DNA from: Actinernus sp. WN-2022
Lineage: Eukaryota > Cnidaria > Anthozoa > Actiniaria > Actinernidae
Direction: 5' to 3'
Assembly: GCA_030867875.1 (NCBI GenBank)
Contig: JAOWCC010001634.1
Span: 50,812,021-50,876,020 of the forward strand
Length of the DNA stretch: 64,000 nt
A program made the translations under genes and the position numbers. The notes under the pieces are model-generated. The model saw only the letters and a program-made list of their open reading frames with translations, was not told where the DNA came from and did no database searches. Below, piece by piece: positions 42,215-53,500 of the stretch (position 1 is its first letter; the number at the start of each line of letters is the position of its first letter).

Positions 42215-42578
42215 CACAGGAAACCCAAGCTCTGTTTGTGTTTTAAATTATAAGGGTTTGTATGGGATTTTTAACGAGTATTTGGTTGTATTTGTTAAGC
42301 CAGAAATACTGAAATAAAATCAATGAAAACTTACCTGAAGTCTTTATCTGTTCTTCATTGGGCTCTGTATGCAATTTCAGCGAATTCTGTTGATATTTTA
42401 TCCCTCGACCTCCTGAAATTGCATACAGAGCCCAATGAAGAACAGATAAAGACTTCAGGTAAGTTTTCATTGATTTTATTTCAGTATTTCTGGCTTAACA
42501 AATACAACCAAATACTCGTTAAAAATCCCATACAAACCCTTATAATTTAAAACACAAACAGAGCTTGGGTTTCCTGTG
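42215..42578. repeat. Near-perfect palindrome, 166-bp arms, 32-bp spacer
   Basis: Arm 42215-42380 and arm 42413-42578 are inverted copies that appear identical by eye across their length. Outer borders read CACAGGAAACCC/GGGTTTCCTGTG, each next to GATAAAACC. Mirror-image frames (starting MKTYLKSLSVLHWALYAIS) appear on both strands as a by-product. It could be a foldback MITE or a very recent inverted duplication. Confidence 0.9.
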
Positions 42579-42599
42579 ATAAAACCCTTTACCGATCCC

Positions 42600-44080
42600 T
42601 TAAACCGCACCATAACTATTATTGTTAATTCTAAGACAAATCCTGAGCCGAACCACAAACCTAACCCTAACTAATCGGACGAGTTCACGGGTAAACGACG
42701 GGTTGTCATCTAGAGCTAGGGTTCACAGGTAAACAAGAAGAGTAGGTAAACGAGACATTTTTTTTTAGCTATAGTGCTACTACTCGGGCTCGAACGGCGT
42801 AACCCTTTGCGTGTACTGCAGTGTAGTGCAGAGGCCATGACTACTACACTGAGCCGGGTCTACCGCGCCGTTCGCAATGTGACAATTGTTTGTCTTTATC
42901 CTTGACTGGTTTTAAGAATGTCGTTACAATTAATGATTATAATTAATTATTTCAAGCGTGTTTTCCATTTAAGAATAGTTGTTAGTTCAACGGGGAGATT
43001 GTGTTGACATGGGACCTGGGACACACTTCATTTGCTACGGTGAGACCCTGGATTCTAATGAACTCGGTAAATGTTTCATTTATACAGCGCAAATTCTACG
43101 TGAATATATTTTCAAATGCGCTTCACAAGGTTCTATTTTTGTGATACGGACTGCTATATGGTACGGTTATAACGAAGCCCCGATATACTCCGTAGTGGCC
43201 TTTTCAGCAAAATGACGGAGGTCCGGTGGGCGTGTTTACAAAAATCAGTGCAATTGCTGTGATGATAAATAATCGAGTGATATCAAAAATATTAAATATA
43301 TAAATATCCAAAGAAATGAATAAGTTAACCTTGAAAATAAATCTTTCACAGCGGGCCCGAACTTGGCCCGCTATAACGGTCGGTTAAAAGTAGTGAAAAC
43401 CGAGTGATCAATATAAACAGGGATAGATAACCACCTCCCTCGTTCACGAACTGCAAATGGTTAGACATTCATGCACGTCTTCTCGGATCAAAGGAATCCC
43501 GTCGGCCATAAGTTTATCAGTCTTTCAAGACTCTTTCGAGCTACCGACATTAAAATATGTGGGGCGCGGAGCCTTCGTTGTTTCAGCCAGCGGAGCACAA
43601 GCTTTGCCTCGGAGCTGTCCGGCCGTAGTATACAAAATAAAGGTAGACTCTGCGCGGTCGAGAAACAAAATGCACGGTACTTTAATCACGATTTAAAAAT
43701 CAGGAATTATGCCGATTTAACTTTTTTCTTTCGTCCTCAATTCTCCTCTATAGTTTGAAAATAAATCAAACTAAAATGGGGTTAGGGGCACTTGACTCAC
43801 TGATCACAGGACAATTTCTGCCGAGTTTCCGTACCTTTCTCTGTGGTTTTCCTTATCAAATATTTGCAATAATCATAAATACCGGGTATTAAAGGAATTA
43901 AAGGTGAATAATATAACGACCATTTTTCCACAATTGGACCGGAACTCGCAAACGAAATACCTTTCTCATCCGATGGCGGAACTCGAGTTACCTTCAGATC
44001 ACGTCATTTAAGCACTAAAAAAGGTTTCATTTCAGTCCAACCAATAGTAATATTGTCTTTTCTCTCCTAAACAAACTGCA
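42600..44080. other. Intergenic, no recognised gene
   Basis: No coding region supported. A tRNA-like remnant may lie at 42785-42880 (GGGCTCGAACGGCGTAACC), too weak to call. Confidence 0.4.
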
Positions 44081-44084
44081 TCTA

Positions 44085-44500
44085 AAGCATCAGGTCTCGA
44101 TACAATATCTGCGTAGACTTATTCGGGAATGTGCAGATCTTATTTCCATCTCTGTATGTGATATCTTCAATAAGTCTCTGATCTCTGGCGTGTTTCCCGA
44201 TGATTGGAAATGTGCTAAAGTAACTCCGTTATACAAACAAGGCGAACAAAACGAGTCAAACAACTACCGCCCAATTTCGGTCATTTCTGTTGTGGCTAAA
44301 ATGTTTGAGAGAATAGTGTTTGATCAACTCTATGATTACTTGACAAAGGAAAATATTATATCTAAACATCAATCAGGTTTTCGCCCTTTTACTGATCGAG
44401 AAGCTACGGATAGTTGGGCATTTAATATTGATCGTGGCTACATACTTGAAAAAAAGCATTCGACACTGTCGATCATGAGATCTTGTTGTCAAAAATGAGC
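44085..44500 (+). pseudogene. LINE reverse transcriptase fragment
   Basis: Encodes VFPDDWKCAKVTPLYKQGEQ, NNYRPISVISVVAKMFERIV and KHQSGFRP, i.e. RT motifs 1-2 of a CR1/L2-like LINE. Upstream KASGLDT remnants are out of frame (44085-44110). The frame decays after 44400 (a damaged DFKKAFDTVDHEIL is visible as KKHSTLSIMRSC). Both ends are truncated. Confidence 0.75.
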
Positions 44501-44957
44501 GTCTATGGCCGGTACAAGGTGTTTGTGGGGGTGAATGAGTAATAATACGAAGTACTTTTTTTTTGCAATTGCAGGTGTATAGGTTTTAAGTGAGAGGGAA
44601 AGGTTGATGCCCAGATTATGTTACAGTATTGAAGATAGGGTAATACTAAGGAATTATAAAGTATATGAAGAGTGTTAGTATTAAAGAATTGTCGGGCTTT
44701 ACTTATAATTCCTATAATTCCTGTTGCCGGTAGCCCAAAAAAAGTTCAGTTTTTCGTAGGCGTATTACAAAATGCCTCGATATCATGAACGGCCGGGAAA
44801 CTGGTAACTATATACACGATGCTCGGAGCAACTCTTTCCCATGCAATGTTTAAAAAGTTAGCAAGCACGATATATCAAATCCTGAGGAAAGTGTGTGCTA
44901 TCTCTGTAGCATTCGACAAAGTCTGATGTCCAAACTATATCAAGTCAAACATGACAT

Positions 44958-45190
44958 GCAACGGGTTTGAGTCCCACTTGGGTCAGAGATTTTTTCTCTT
45001 TCCCTCGTAGGGCGTGCACACTTAGCACTACAGCTTACCACTTTACATCACATTCTTTACACTTACTAGTGCTACGCGGCAAACATGATTTCATATCATA
45101 ACTACATATACATATATAATCGCCGTGACTCCATAAAACGCACCAATACCCACGATTGCTCTCATCTGACTTGATAGCTCAGTTGGTTTT
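44958..45190 (+). pseudogene. tRNA-Thr-like unit in permuted order (3' half before 5' half)
   Basis: 44966-44998 holds the T arm and 3' acceptor (GGGTTTGAGTCCCACTTGGG then TCAGAG), followed by the spacer with the CTTACTAGTGCTACGCGGC arm, then ATCGCCGTGACTCCATAAAA and finally the 5' half TGACTTGATAGCTCAGTTGG at 45170-45189. This is what a tandem unit looks like when cut inside two adjacent tRNA copies. Confidence 0.65.
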
Positions 45191-45612
45191 CCAACAAACA
45201 TTTTGACTTCAAATCAGTCACTGAGGTAGTCAAAGTTAGGGATACAACTTATACGAAACTAGGTCCCCCAGGTAAACAATATAGATCTTTGATTCAAGGA
45301 GCTCCATCAACCCCCTAATAATAAACTTTCTCATGATGAAAGACATTTACATATTAGTAGTATGCCAGCTATACTTGGCAAAGTTCGATTGAATGAAAAT
45401 ACTACTTATAAGTTCCTAAAATAAGCTTTTGTAATCCACTTTATTCAGGTTACCTATATATTGTCCCTTCAGTAATGTTTTCTTGTTTTTCTGTATCCAA
45501 ATTGGAAATGTATAAATTTCTCTGATTGGAAGACAAAGCACTGAATCCCTAGCGAGCTGTCGCATGATCTGAATTGGGACAACAAATGTACAAGCTACAT
45601 GTAATGTACTGA

Positions 45613-48600
45613 TCAAATTGAAACATCGACATATCTTTCCTTCCCCCTGGCATTTGAACTGTTGGAGTTTGGGTTGTTCAAATTATCATCCCAAAAATGT
45701 ATATGTAGAAGGGACTGTGGTGCTGGTGGCAGGTCTGTCATCACAGGAACTATCTGATTGTCAGTGACGCGCCAACCCCACCCTTCAGCTTCCGTGTCTT
45801 CTCCTTTCCACTGCCTCACTTGATTGTAGATACTCAGGCTATGGTACCTTGCAGCTGCGGACGTTGGTGGTGTGCTCTTGCTAGCGACTTTCTCGTAGTA
45901 TCTCTGGTACCGTAGAGCATCAAGCCTATCTCCGGGTTTACCGTTGTAGAGAGATTCCAACGCATTCTCGCCTGCTGCTGCTATTTAATTTATCCCTGGT
46001 GGAAGGAATGTTGAAGAATTTCGCTTGCTCTTGGAAGTATGCGGCATTGATGAATTTCTTCATGGCAGCGCCCTTGCCGATTCCGTATAGGCGGAATGTT
46101 GTGTCGCATCCGAGAATGGCGTGGATGGAAAGGATGTTATTATAGACATCTGCACCCCACTGCTCCTTGACTTTCTTCATGTTTCAGACACGTCGTCTTG
46201 GTGAGTTTGCCTTGGGCTCTGACTTGAAGAACAGATCACAGCCATCAGGACTGGTGTAGTAGCATAGTAGGACAAGAAGGTCAGTGTCATCGCCGACCAG
46301 CACAGAAGGTCTTGTTTTCGCAGACTCTACAGAAGTACTCAATCAGAACATCAGCATCACCCTGCACGTGATGTCAAGCAGTCGACCTTCTGCAGACACT
46401 GGCTTAGCATGCGTATAAACACCTGCTTGTTCTTCGCATTGGATAAGAAATTATCCTTCTTCATTGTTGTTCTACATATCTTCGGAGAAGGTCACCGTTG
46501 TCCCGACATTTCCAGCCGCTCTCGTCTTCTGGGTCATGTTCTTGGTTGACAACTCTTCATATCCATCAAACACGACGATGGCCTTGCCGTCCTTTCTCGG
46601 CAGGCTGCACCGTTCTTTGTAAGTGGTTGATCCTCGAGGCCAGGGGATCCGATGGAGAAGTGCTCCGCCATTTAGAACGTCCTGGGCGTCGCCTGTTGGC
46701 CCTGTGGTGGCATCACCTGTCAACTTGACCCAGAGAGCATCAGCAAGGACAGGCTTTTGTGGCTGTGCAGCATCAGTGGAGAATCGAAAAGAGCGGTCGG
46801 ATACCTGCGGAACCGTCCTTCTATGTCCTCTGAGTTATTACAGGCACGGATGAGTCGCTGGAACAGCAGTTGTGGGTCTACTTGCACGACGTCATTGTCA
46901 ATCCCGACGATCGACTTGGGAGCAAGTGTAACCGCCTATGAACTTCTCTTGAAGGAATAATCTGCAGCGCTCTATCCCGTCATTGACGACAGTACCCTCT
47001 CCCCAATTTCCTTCGCCGTGTCCACATTGACAGAGCTGTCGTCTAGATGTTCATTAGCGAGATCAGTCATGGTCGGAAGATACAGGCGCGCGCACTTAAT
47101 GACTATACTTCTATAGCGCCATATCACCACAGTCTCATGGCGCTTTACATGTTACTGACATATTGTCAGTGGATTTTTCGGACTGCTTACGGCGCTAATA
47201 GCTGCCACACAGTTTACAATGTTGAGTGTGTGGTTTGTACAATGGCCAGGCTCCTGTACCGGGTGACAATCCCCTGCTCATTTTCGAGTAGTACAAGAGG
47301 TTCTTGCACGTCCCCTTCAAGTACTGATTAGAAGTATATGGAGCAAGGCCAACGGCTTATAAACGTCCCAGCCCAAGGACGCGGCCGGGATTCGAACCCC
47401 CGACCTTCCGCACTCTAGACCGTGCACTACCAACTGAGCTAACCAGTGAGGCGGTAGAGGTTGTGGCCCGATGCGGCAAGTTATGGAAGCATTTCTGCTA
47501 ACGGTTTCTGTGCATACTGTGAGTTTGACGTATTGCTGTGGGCTGTAGGTATAATAAAATATACAATAACTCGGTTAAATGGAGCAAAGCACCAGTAGTT
47601 CATGCATACAATTACCCTGATAAAATACCTTCATGTGCGTTCGAGGGCTCACATGGATTGTTTGATACGACAGCATCAACGCGAGCTGTAATTATTAAAG
47701 AAGTAAATTTAGTAAACATAGTGCAAAAACGGACTTAAATCCAACGCCATTGTGTATTGAAGCTAACTTTCAGCTCAGCGTATCTTGGTCCAGGTTAGAT
47801 ATAGTATTTCCCGCCACATGAACGATGTCAGTACTTGCTGCTCCAGAATCAACTAGAGGTGTCTCGCCTATTTCGTCTGCAGTAGATATAGGGAAAAAAA
47901 GGTTTATCCCCGAGAGCAAAAAAATAACTTTCAAAACATACTAAGTAATGTTAAGGTTATAAAGTATAATTTTCATTTTGATATGCGCGTACCTCTGCGA
48001 AGATAGGGATGGGTACTTGTAGAGTGGCTGAGTAGAGAAGCGCATTCAGAGCAGCGTCGACGATGAGATGCGCGCGAACTGCGCGTGCTATGGCTTTACC
48101 AGTCAATATATGGTCAACCGCGTTTGACGCATATACCAGTTATAGTAGTTCTCGGAGCCCTGAACCGGCCATGAGATGCCCGATGGATCTCAGAAAGCTC
48201 ATATGTGTGTAGAAGGCGTCCAAGCGTACGATGACTTTGCCTATGTCACTCCCTGCGGGTTCGGTCTGGATGATATTGTACGCTTTCCACCATAAGGGCT
48301 GGTCGAACGTAATGATCGGCGTCGCCATGTTGTGGTGCTTATCGTGATCACACAAACTTTAGGGCCGAGGAGACGCATGTGACGTCACTTGCATTCATGT
48401 CTATCATTGGTAGGAATATGATGGATGACTGACCCTTGATCGCCCTGGTGTACAGCCTGCATCATCAGCATCATACCAGCCCAGGCTGGCCGCGTGATGC
48501 CAAACAGAAGTGAGCATTTCCACAGGACATCCAGATTAGCTGTTAGGTCGATTGCTCTTTTAACCACGATGTCGTTGTACTTCACCTGTAAATCACCAAG

Positions 48601-50080
48601 ACTAGGCTCCGTCGATGGCCGTATTTGGACTTTCCCGGTGGACGAGATCTCGTCTGGTCACACACGACGCGTTGGGTTCCAGGAGTAACAGACTGAGGCG
48701 ATCATGCCCATGCTGTGACAGGTATCATTCCCGTCGAGCGTTCGAGTATTGTGATCAACGTTATCGGCCGAGTACTGCGCAAACTGTCCATAAAAGGCCG
48801 CTATTTCAGTCCCCTGGTCTAAAGCCGCATTCTGACTGAACAGTGGCACTTCACTGTAAGAGGAGCAGAATCCGGGTCGATGGAGAGTATCTATCAGAAA
48901 CCTTAATGCGTACTTGTGATGAAGCTGGACGCCAAGACCAATTTGTAGGGGTGTAATAACTACTCGTGGACGAGTTGCCTGTATGATCGCTTGACCAATC
49001 GATGCTAGCTTTTTAAACGAGTCTTTACCAAGCAGGATATCCTCCAGTAACAGAATGAGAGATGCTGGCAGGTAATTACGGGATGCCTCGACATCATCCT
49101 CCATTCGGTGGGTACTCATCGGTTGATGTTTCAACAGTCTTAATATCATTTTTGATTAACTTGGCTGCTGTTTTAATAATGTTAAGCTTCTCGGTCCCTG
49201 GTTCAGCACTCTGCTTATTTAAACTGTGGAACTCGTCTAGGATAGTTTCGGCGGTGTAGCTCGGAAGTTACAACATTGGGCTTCCCGTTGATTTCAGTTA
49301 TTATGACCTCGTCGCCAAATCCTTCATTTAGTTTATTAGCTTTCATATGGGTGTATCCATATGCAGTTGCTCCTGAATCTCCAAGGCTAGGTACTCCTGC
49401 ATTTTCTCCTCCAGATCTCTAATAGTTAACTATTCGTCATCGTTATCTCTTAGAACGTTGTAACTTTCAGAAAAGCTTCAGCTCTTTCTTCTTCTTGTGG
49501 TCGGTCGATTTTTCCCTTTTTATTATCCGGCTCGTCTGGTGCATAGATTATTAGAATCTGCCTGTTGGTACGAAAGTTGACGCTGCACGACTGATAGTAG
49601 TCAGCATCGGCTGTTAGTAAATCGTGCACATGCATAATTCTCGCCCTGACCACCTCAGTCCACGCATCTCTCCCTCTCCGTACAAATCTTGATAAGTGAA
49701 TCCTGAGTTTCCAGAATAGACACTTTAAATGCCAAGCCTTCAGACCTTTCTTTCTGTTCACTAAAATTCACTGCTGTACCATACAAAAAAATCAGTCCGA
49801 AAGTTAAAGCAACGTTCAGCTTTGCGCACCAAAGAACCGCGACTATTTTGAGTTCCAGATTGTGCGTTTTTTCTGTTTTATAGCTCGGATGACATTTTGC
49901 TTTAGACAGTAGTCGCGGCGGCAGTTGCCCGGGAAATGTTAGGATTGAATCAGCCGCCCGCTCTTCGCTAGCAAGATTTATTCCTTCGCTCCCCTTCTCA
50001 CTAAGCCTTATCAATTTTTCCCTACGCCTCTCGGGTTTCAATTGTTTTCTCAATATTTGGATTCCCTGATGAAACACTAC
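45613..50080 (-). pseudogene. Large decayed gene of an uncharacterised multi-copy cnidarian family with a PIN-like nuclease domain
   Basis: Pieces in consistent order but in shifting frames, from 50080 downward: KLIRLSEKGSEGINLAS (49960-50040), ADADYYQSCSVNFRTNRQI (49560-49620), RPQEEERAEAFLKV, SIGQAIIQATRPRVVITPLQ and VQYSADNVDHNTRTLDGND (48700-49010), ITFDQPLWWKAYNI and FLRSIGHLMAGSGLRELL (48140-48330), VLNGGALLHRIPW and KAIVVFDGYEE (46540-46700), VLVGDDTDLLVLLCYY (46250-46300), IHAILGCDTTFRLYGIGKGA (46060-46140), SLYNGKPGDRLDALRYQRYY and LPPTSAAARYHSL (45830-45955). GDDTD with preceding VVFDG fits a PIN/FEN1-like acidic site. I recall this composite architecture from many unnamed coral and anemone proteins; function unknown. 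A SINE splits it at 47085-47460. Confidence 0.65.
47085..47460 (-). repeat. tRNA-derived SINE, second family, inside the PIN-family pseudogene
   Basis: Minus strand: tRNA-like head with A box TTAGCTCAGTTGGTAGTGCA and B box GGGGGTTCGAATCCCG (about 47385-47450), then a body with CCATGAGACTGTGGTGATAT and GGCGCTATAGAAGTATAGTC. It is unrelated to the 7710 family. Confidence 0.7.
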
Positions 50081-50711
50081 AATTCGTGTTTGAAATAGTA
50101 CTAGAACTTCCCCCAGTTTATAAACTCAACCGGAGTAACAGAATTCAAGTCAACTTTGAGCTTTCGTTTCTTGCACCATTTCTTGAATTTTTTTAACACC
50201 CCAAGAAGTGGCTCTCTTAGCTTTGTATTTTTCGCCTGAGCTTTTGCTTCTAGCTTATCCAATTCGTCTATCCCCAAATCAGAATTTTGACTGATTATTT
50301 CTTCCATTTTAAGTAATAAAATATGCTTTGATTTGGTTTTTATCGATGAGCTTTCGTTCTACGAGAAACTGCAGTTCAAAACTTGCCGCAAGCTGAGAGT
50401 TTTGCACTTGAATGGTTTTTCCGCGTTAACAACTGATTGGCTAAAATGCATCGGATGACGAACCGAGAACTAGAACCAATCTCAAGCATGTTAAGGCATG
50501 GTTTTTGAGCAGTTCTGATAAAACATTCCAAATTCGCTATCTTTGTCATTTATGTATGAAATACCCTATAATTTTTTAATAATACGGTAATCATGTGTCT
50601 TAACATTTAAAGATCGGTATTTTGGTGACCTTAAGGCTGATAAAACAAAGAAATCAAAATGGGGTGGCGGAAGGTATTGTTTTGTTTCAGATTTTCGGTT
50701 CGAAATGTTAA

Positions 50712-51439
50712 AGGGATACCCGAGTGAAAAACATATTGGGGCTCAAAAGAATCTTCAACATGTTCTTTGTTCAGAAAATGTATTAAAATTTGATCAAAGG
50801 TTTTTAGTATTAAGAACGAGCACCTCAAAGTTGGCCCCGCGAAGACATGGGCGCCGCCATCTTTGTTTGCATTTACGGAAGTGACGTCACTTCGTCCCAC
50901 CAGCGTATCGCGGCTACTTGTCTTTGTATGATTTTCACACGCTCGGAATTAAAGTGGATATATTTTCATCGAGATTGCAGAGGAATTCTTACAGAAACCG
51001 GAATTATGATGAAGACGACATTATGAGAAAAGTTCAGAAGACTGGGAGGAGGAAGAAAAGCATTGGGAAGGCGAGAAATTATCAGACGAACAACAAGGTC
51101 TCGTAACTGCCATTTAATAACAGCAAAACAACATGGCTTAAAAGACTCGAGTGACTTCTGAATAAGTATAAGAACTACAATGTATGTGAGGTACAGTTAA
51201 GGCGTTTATCATCCTAAAAACACCTAATAAGTGAGAGAGTGAGAACGCTGGTGGGACGAAGTGACGTCACTTCCGTAAATGCAAACAAAGATGGCGGCGC
51301 CCATGTCTTCGTGGGGCCAACTTTGAGGTGCTCGTTCTTAATACTAAAAACCTTTGATCAAATTTTAATACATTTTCTGAACAAAGAACATGTTGAAGAT
51401 TCTTTTGAGCCCCAATGTGTTTTTCACTCGGGTATCCCT
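50712..51439. mobile_element. Foldback MITE with TTAA duplication, copy 2
   Basis: TTAA at 50708-50711 and 51440-51443. Arms of about 190 bp (50712-50905 and 51248-51439) are almost identical inverted copies, including AAGATGGCGGCGCCCATGTC (a YY1-like AAGATGGCGGC) and GTGACGTCACTTCGTCCCAC (CRE-like TGACGTCA). The interior is unrelated to copy 1. Close similarity of the arms suggests recent origin or gene conversion. Confidence 0.85.
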
Positions 51440-53500
51440 TTAAGTTTGTTATGGGAAATGAGACTGTGTCCGGAATGGTTGACTTTTTATCACTGAAGAG
51501 GACATAAATGGCGAAAATAGGTAACGTGACCCGTTTTCTGTATCTTCGCCTTAACAGTCTATGAGGGTCAGCCATTCCGGACTGATCTTTAAAGTCAACC
51601 ACAAGTGTAATCAGATAAACACAAAATCGTTACTTAAAATATAAAATGTACCACCCCGTTTTTAGTTTAATTTTCAACTTTTTGTGATCACGTGGTTGGT
51701 CACGTGATAGATATTTTACCAAAATTTTATATTAGGACGATTAAAAACGCTGAGATTAGTTATAACCACCATTATTCTAGTATTTGAGAAAATTCGAGTG
51801 ACCATTCAACAAAATAGCTGTAGCCTCGTTTTCATGTTCAAACCATGCCTTAACATGCTTGAGATCAGCTGCAGCGCTGATAATACATTAGCAGCCCGCT
51901 GAAAGGCAGAGCGCGTGCACGTTTCAAGAGGCCAGTTTTCTATTTGGCCGCGTATATTGATAATATTATTAATGACTGGCCCCGAGGGAAACAGTGAGTT
52001 TTGTTTCCCCTCGATCCTTGATGTTCCGAGGGGAACATCGAGAGGAAACAAAACTCCTCAAGGCGGCAGTTCGCATTCCTCATGCGCTTGCCACGCAGGC
52101 TTGGCGGCAGTCATTAAGTGATTTGTTACATAGACATAAGTTTTACGACCTGATACGAGCGAGATTTGTTGTCTTCTCTTCTGGAAGCTGCTTTTCAACA
52201 CAAAGCGCTGCCAGCGTCGCTACGGCATTCAGTTCAGTATCGTTTTGTGTCTTTCTTGCATCCTTTTTTAGCTACCAATTTCTCTCTCTCGCGCTTGATG
52301 TAAATTGCTTCTTTGGAGCTTGTTCCATTTTGAATGCTTTCTTTCGACGGAAAATGGTCAGCTTTCGATGAAGATCTAGCTAGACGTTTTGGTAAACAAA
52401 TATCTCCAGCCATTAGCTAGCCAGTGGCGCGCACGACACATCACACCATCTTCTGTCACGATGTGATCACGTGGCCGGCAACAATTGATGAATAATTTTA
52501 TTGTTGCCCGCGCGGGATACATTGAATTTTGACAACTGTCACGTGACCCTAACTCAGCCAATGAGAGCGTGCGTTGTATCTGGAAAACTTATGGCTATGT
52601 AACAATGGTGAATTCCTCACCTGGCGTGATGAAAGGTACTGGGTGTTTCGTCATAATAACTACAATAACAACAGCTAGTCTCGGGCTTGGATTTTGAAAC
52701 GGCGAGCTCGGGCTCGGATTTTGAAATTTCAAAGTCTCGGGCTCGGATTTTCAAATCGCTTTAAAGTCTCGGGCTCGGATTTTGAAAACGCAAGTCTCAG
52801 CGTCTCGCAAAGTCTCGGATTTACCATTCGCCACCCCTAATGCATCTCGTAAATTTACAATTAACTACGCTGCGTAATGAAGTTTATAATTTACCATATT
52901 AGTAGTTTAGATGCTCGATTTAATTAGACATTATTCTGACACTACTGGTGCGAAATATAACCTCTAGTACCTAGTGTAATCCAGGACGTGCAGACATCAA
53001 ACTGAACTGACGTCAAACTGTTCACGTTAATTGTAAAATAAACAACAAGTCTTACTTTGTGATTGAAATCATTATGATTGATCGAGAGATAATAAATTCT
53101 ATTGACCGCATTCCTAATGCCGCCTCCTAATTTGCATAATTTAGAAGATAAATCGATCTGTAGAGGGAAACTACTGCTACCACATGAAGGATCACGTTAT
53201 AACTTATAATCGTGTTCAGTTTTAGAGCAACGTGTAGAACTGCTGTTGAGTAGAACTGCTGTTGAGTAGAACTGCATTTAAAAAGCAGAAAAAACATGAA
53301 AGCGAGGCTAAAAAGCTCCGTCGTTTTTCTCATACACTCAAATCTTTCTAATTTCAAATGGCTGTAACTTCATTGTCAGTTCAGGCTACAATATTCAAAT
53401 TTCACAGGATCACTGATGTCGATATGTTCTTTTCCGTGGTAATGATAATGTTTTCTGTACATGTGGATAAACTATTGAAACAGAAATACACATTTATGAA
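51440..53500. other. Intergenic with small repeats, no gene recognised
   Basis: Contains inverted pair CCGGAATGGTTGACTTT / GCCATTCCGGACTG (51469-51600), a foldback GTTTTGTTTCCCCTCGA...TCGAGAGGAAACAAAAC (51998-52052), and four units of GTCTCGGGCTCGGATTTTGA (52675-52790). No coding region supported. Confidence 0.6.

Noticed and set aside
42243..42550. Mirror-image frames on both strands starting MKTYLK
   Set aside because: Generated by the palindrome; identical N-termini on opposite strands are not evidence for a gene.
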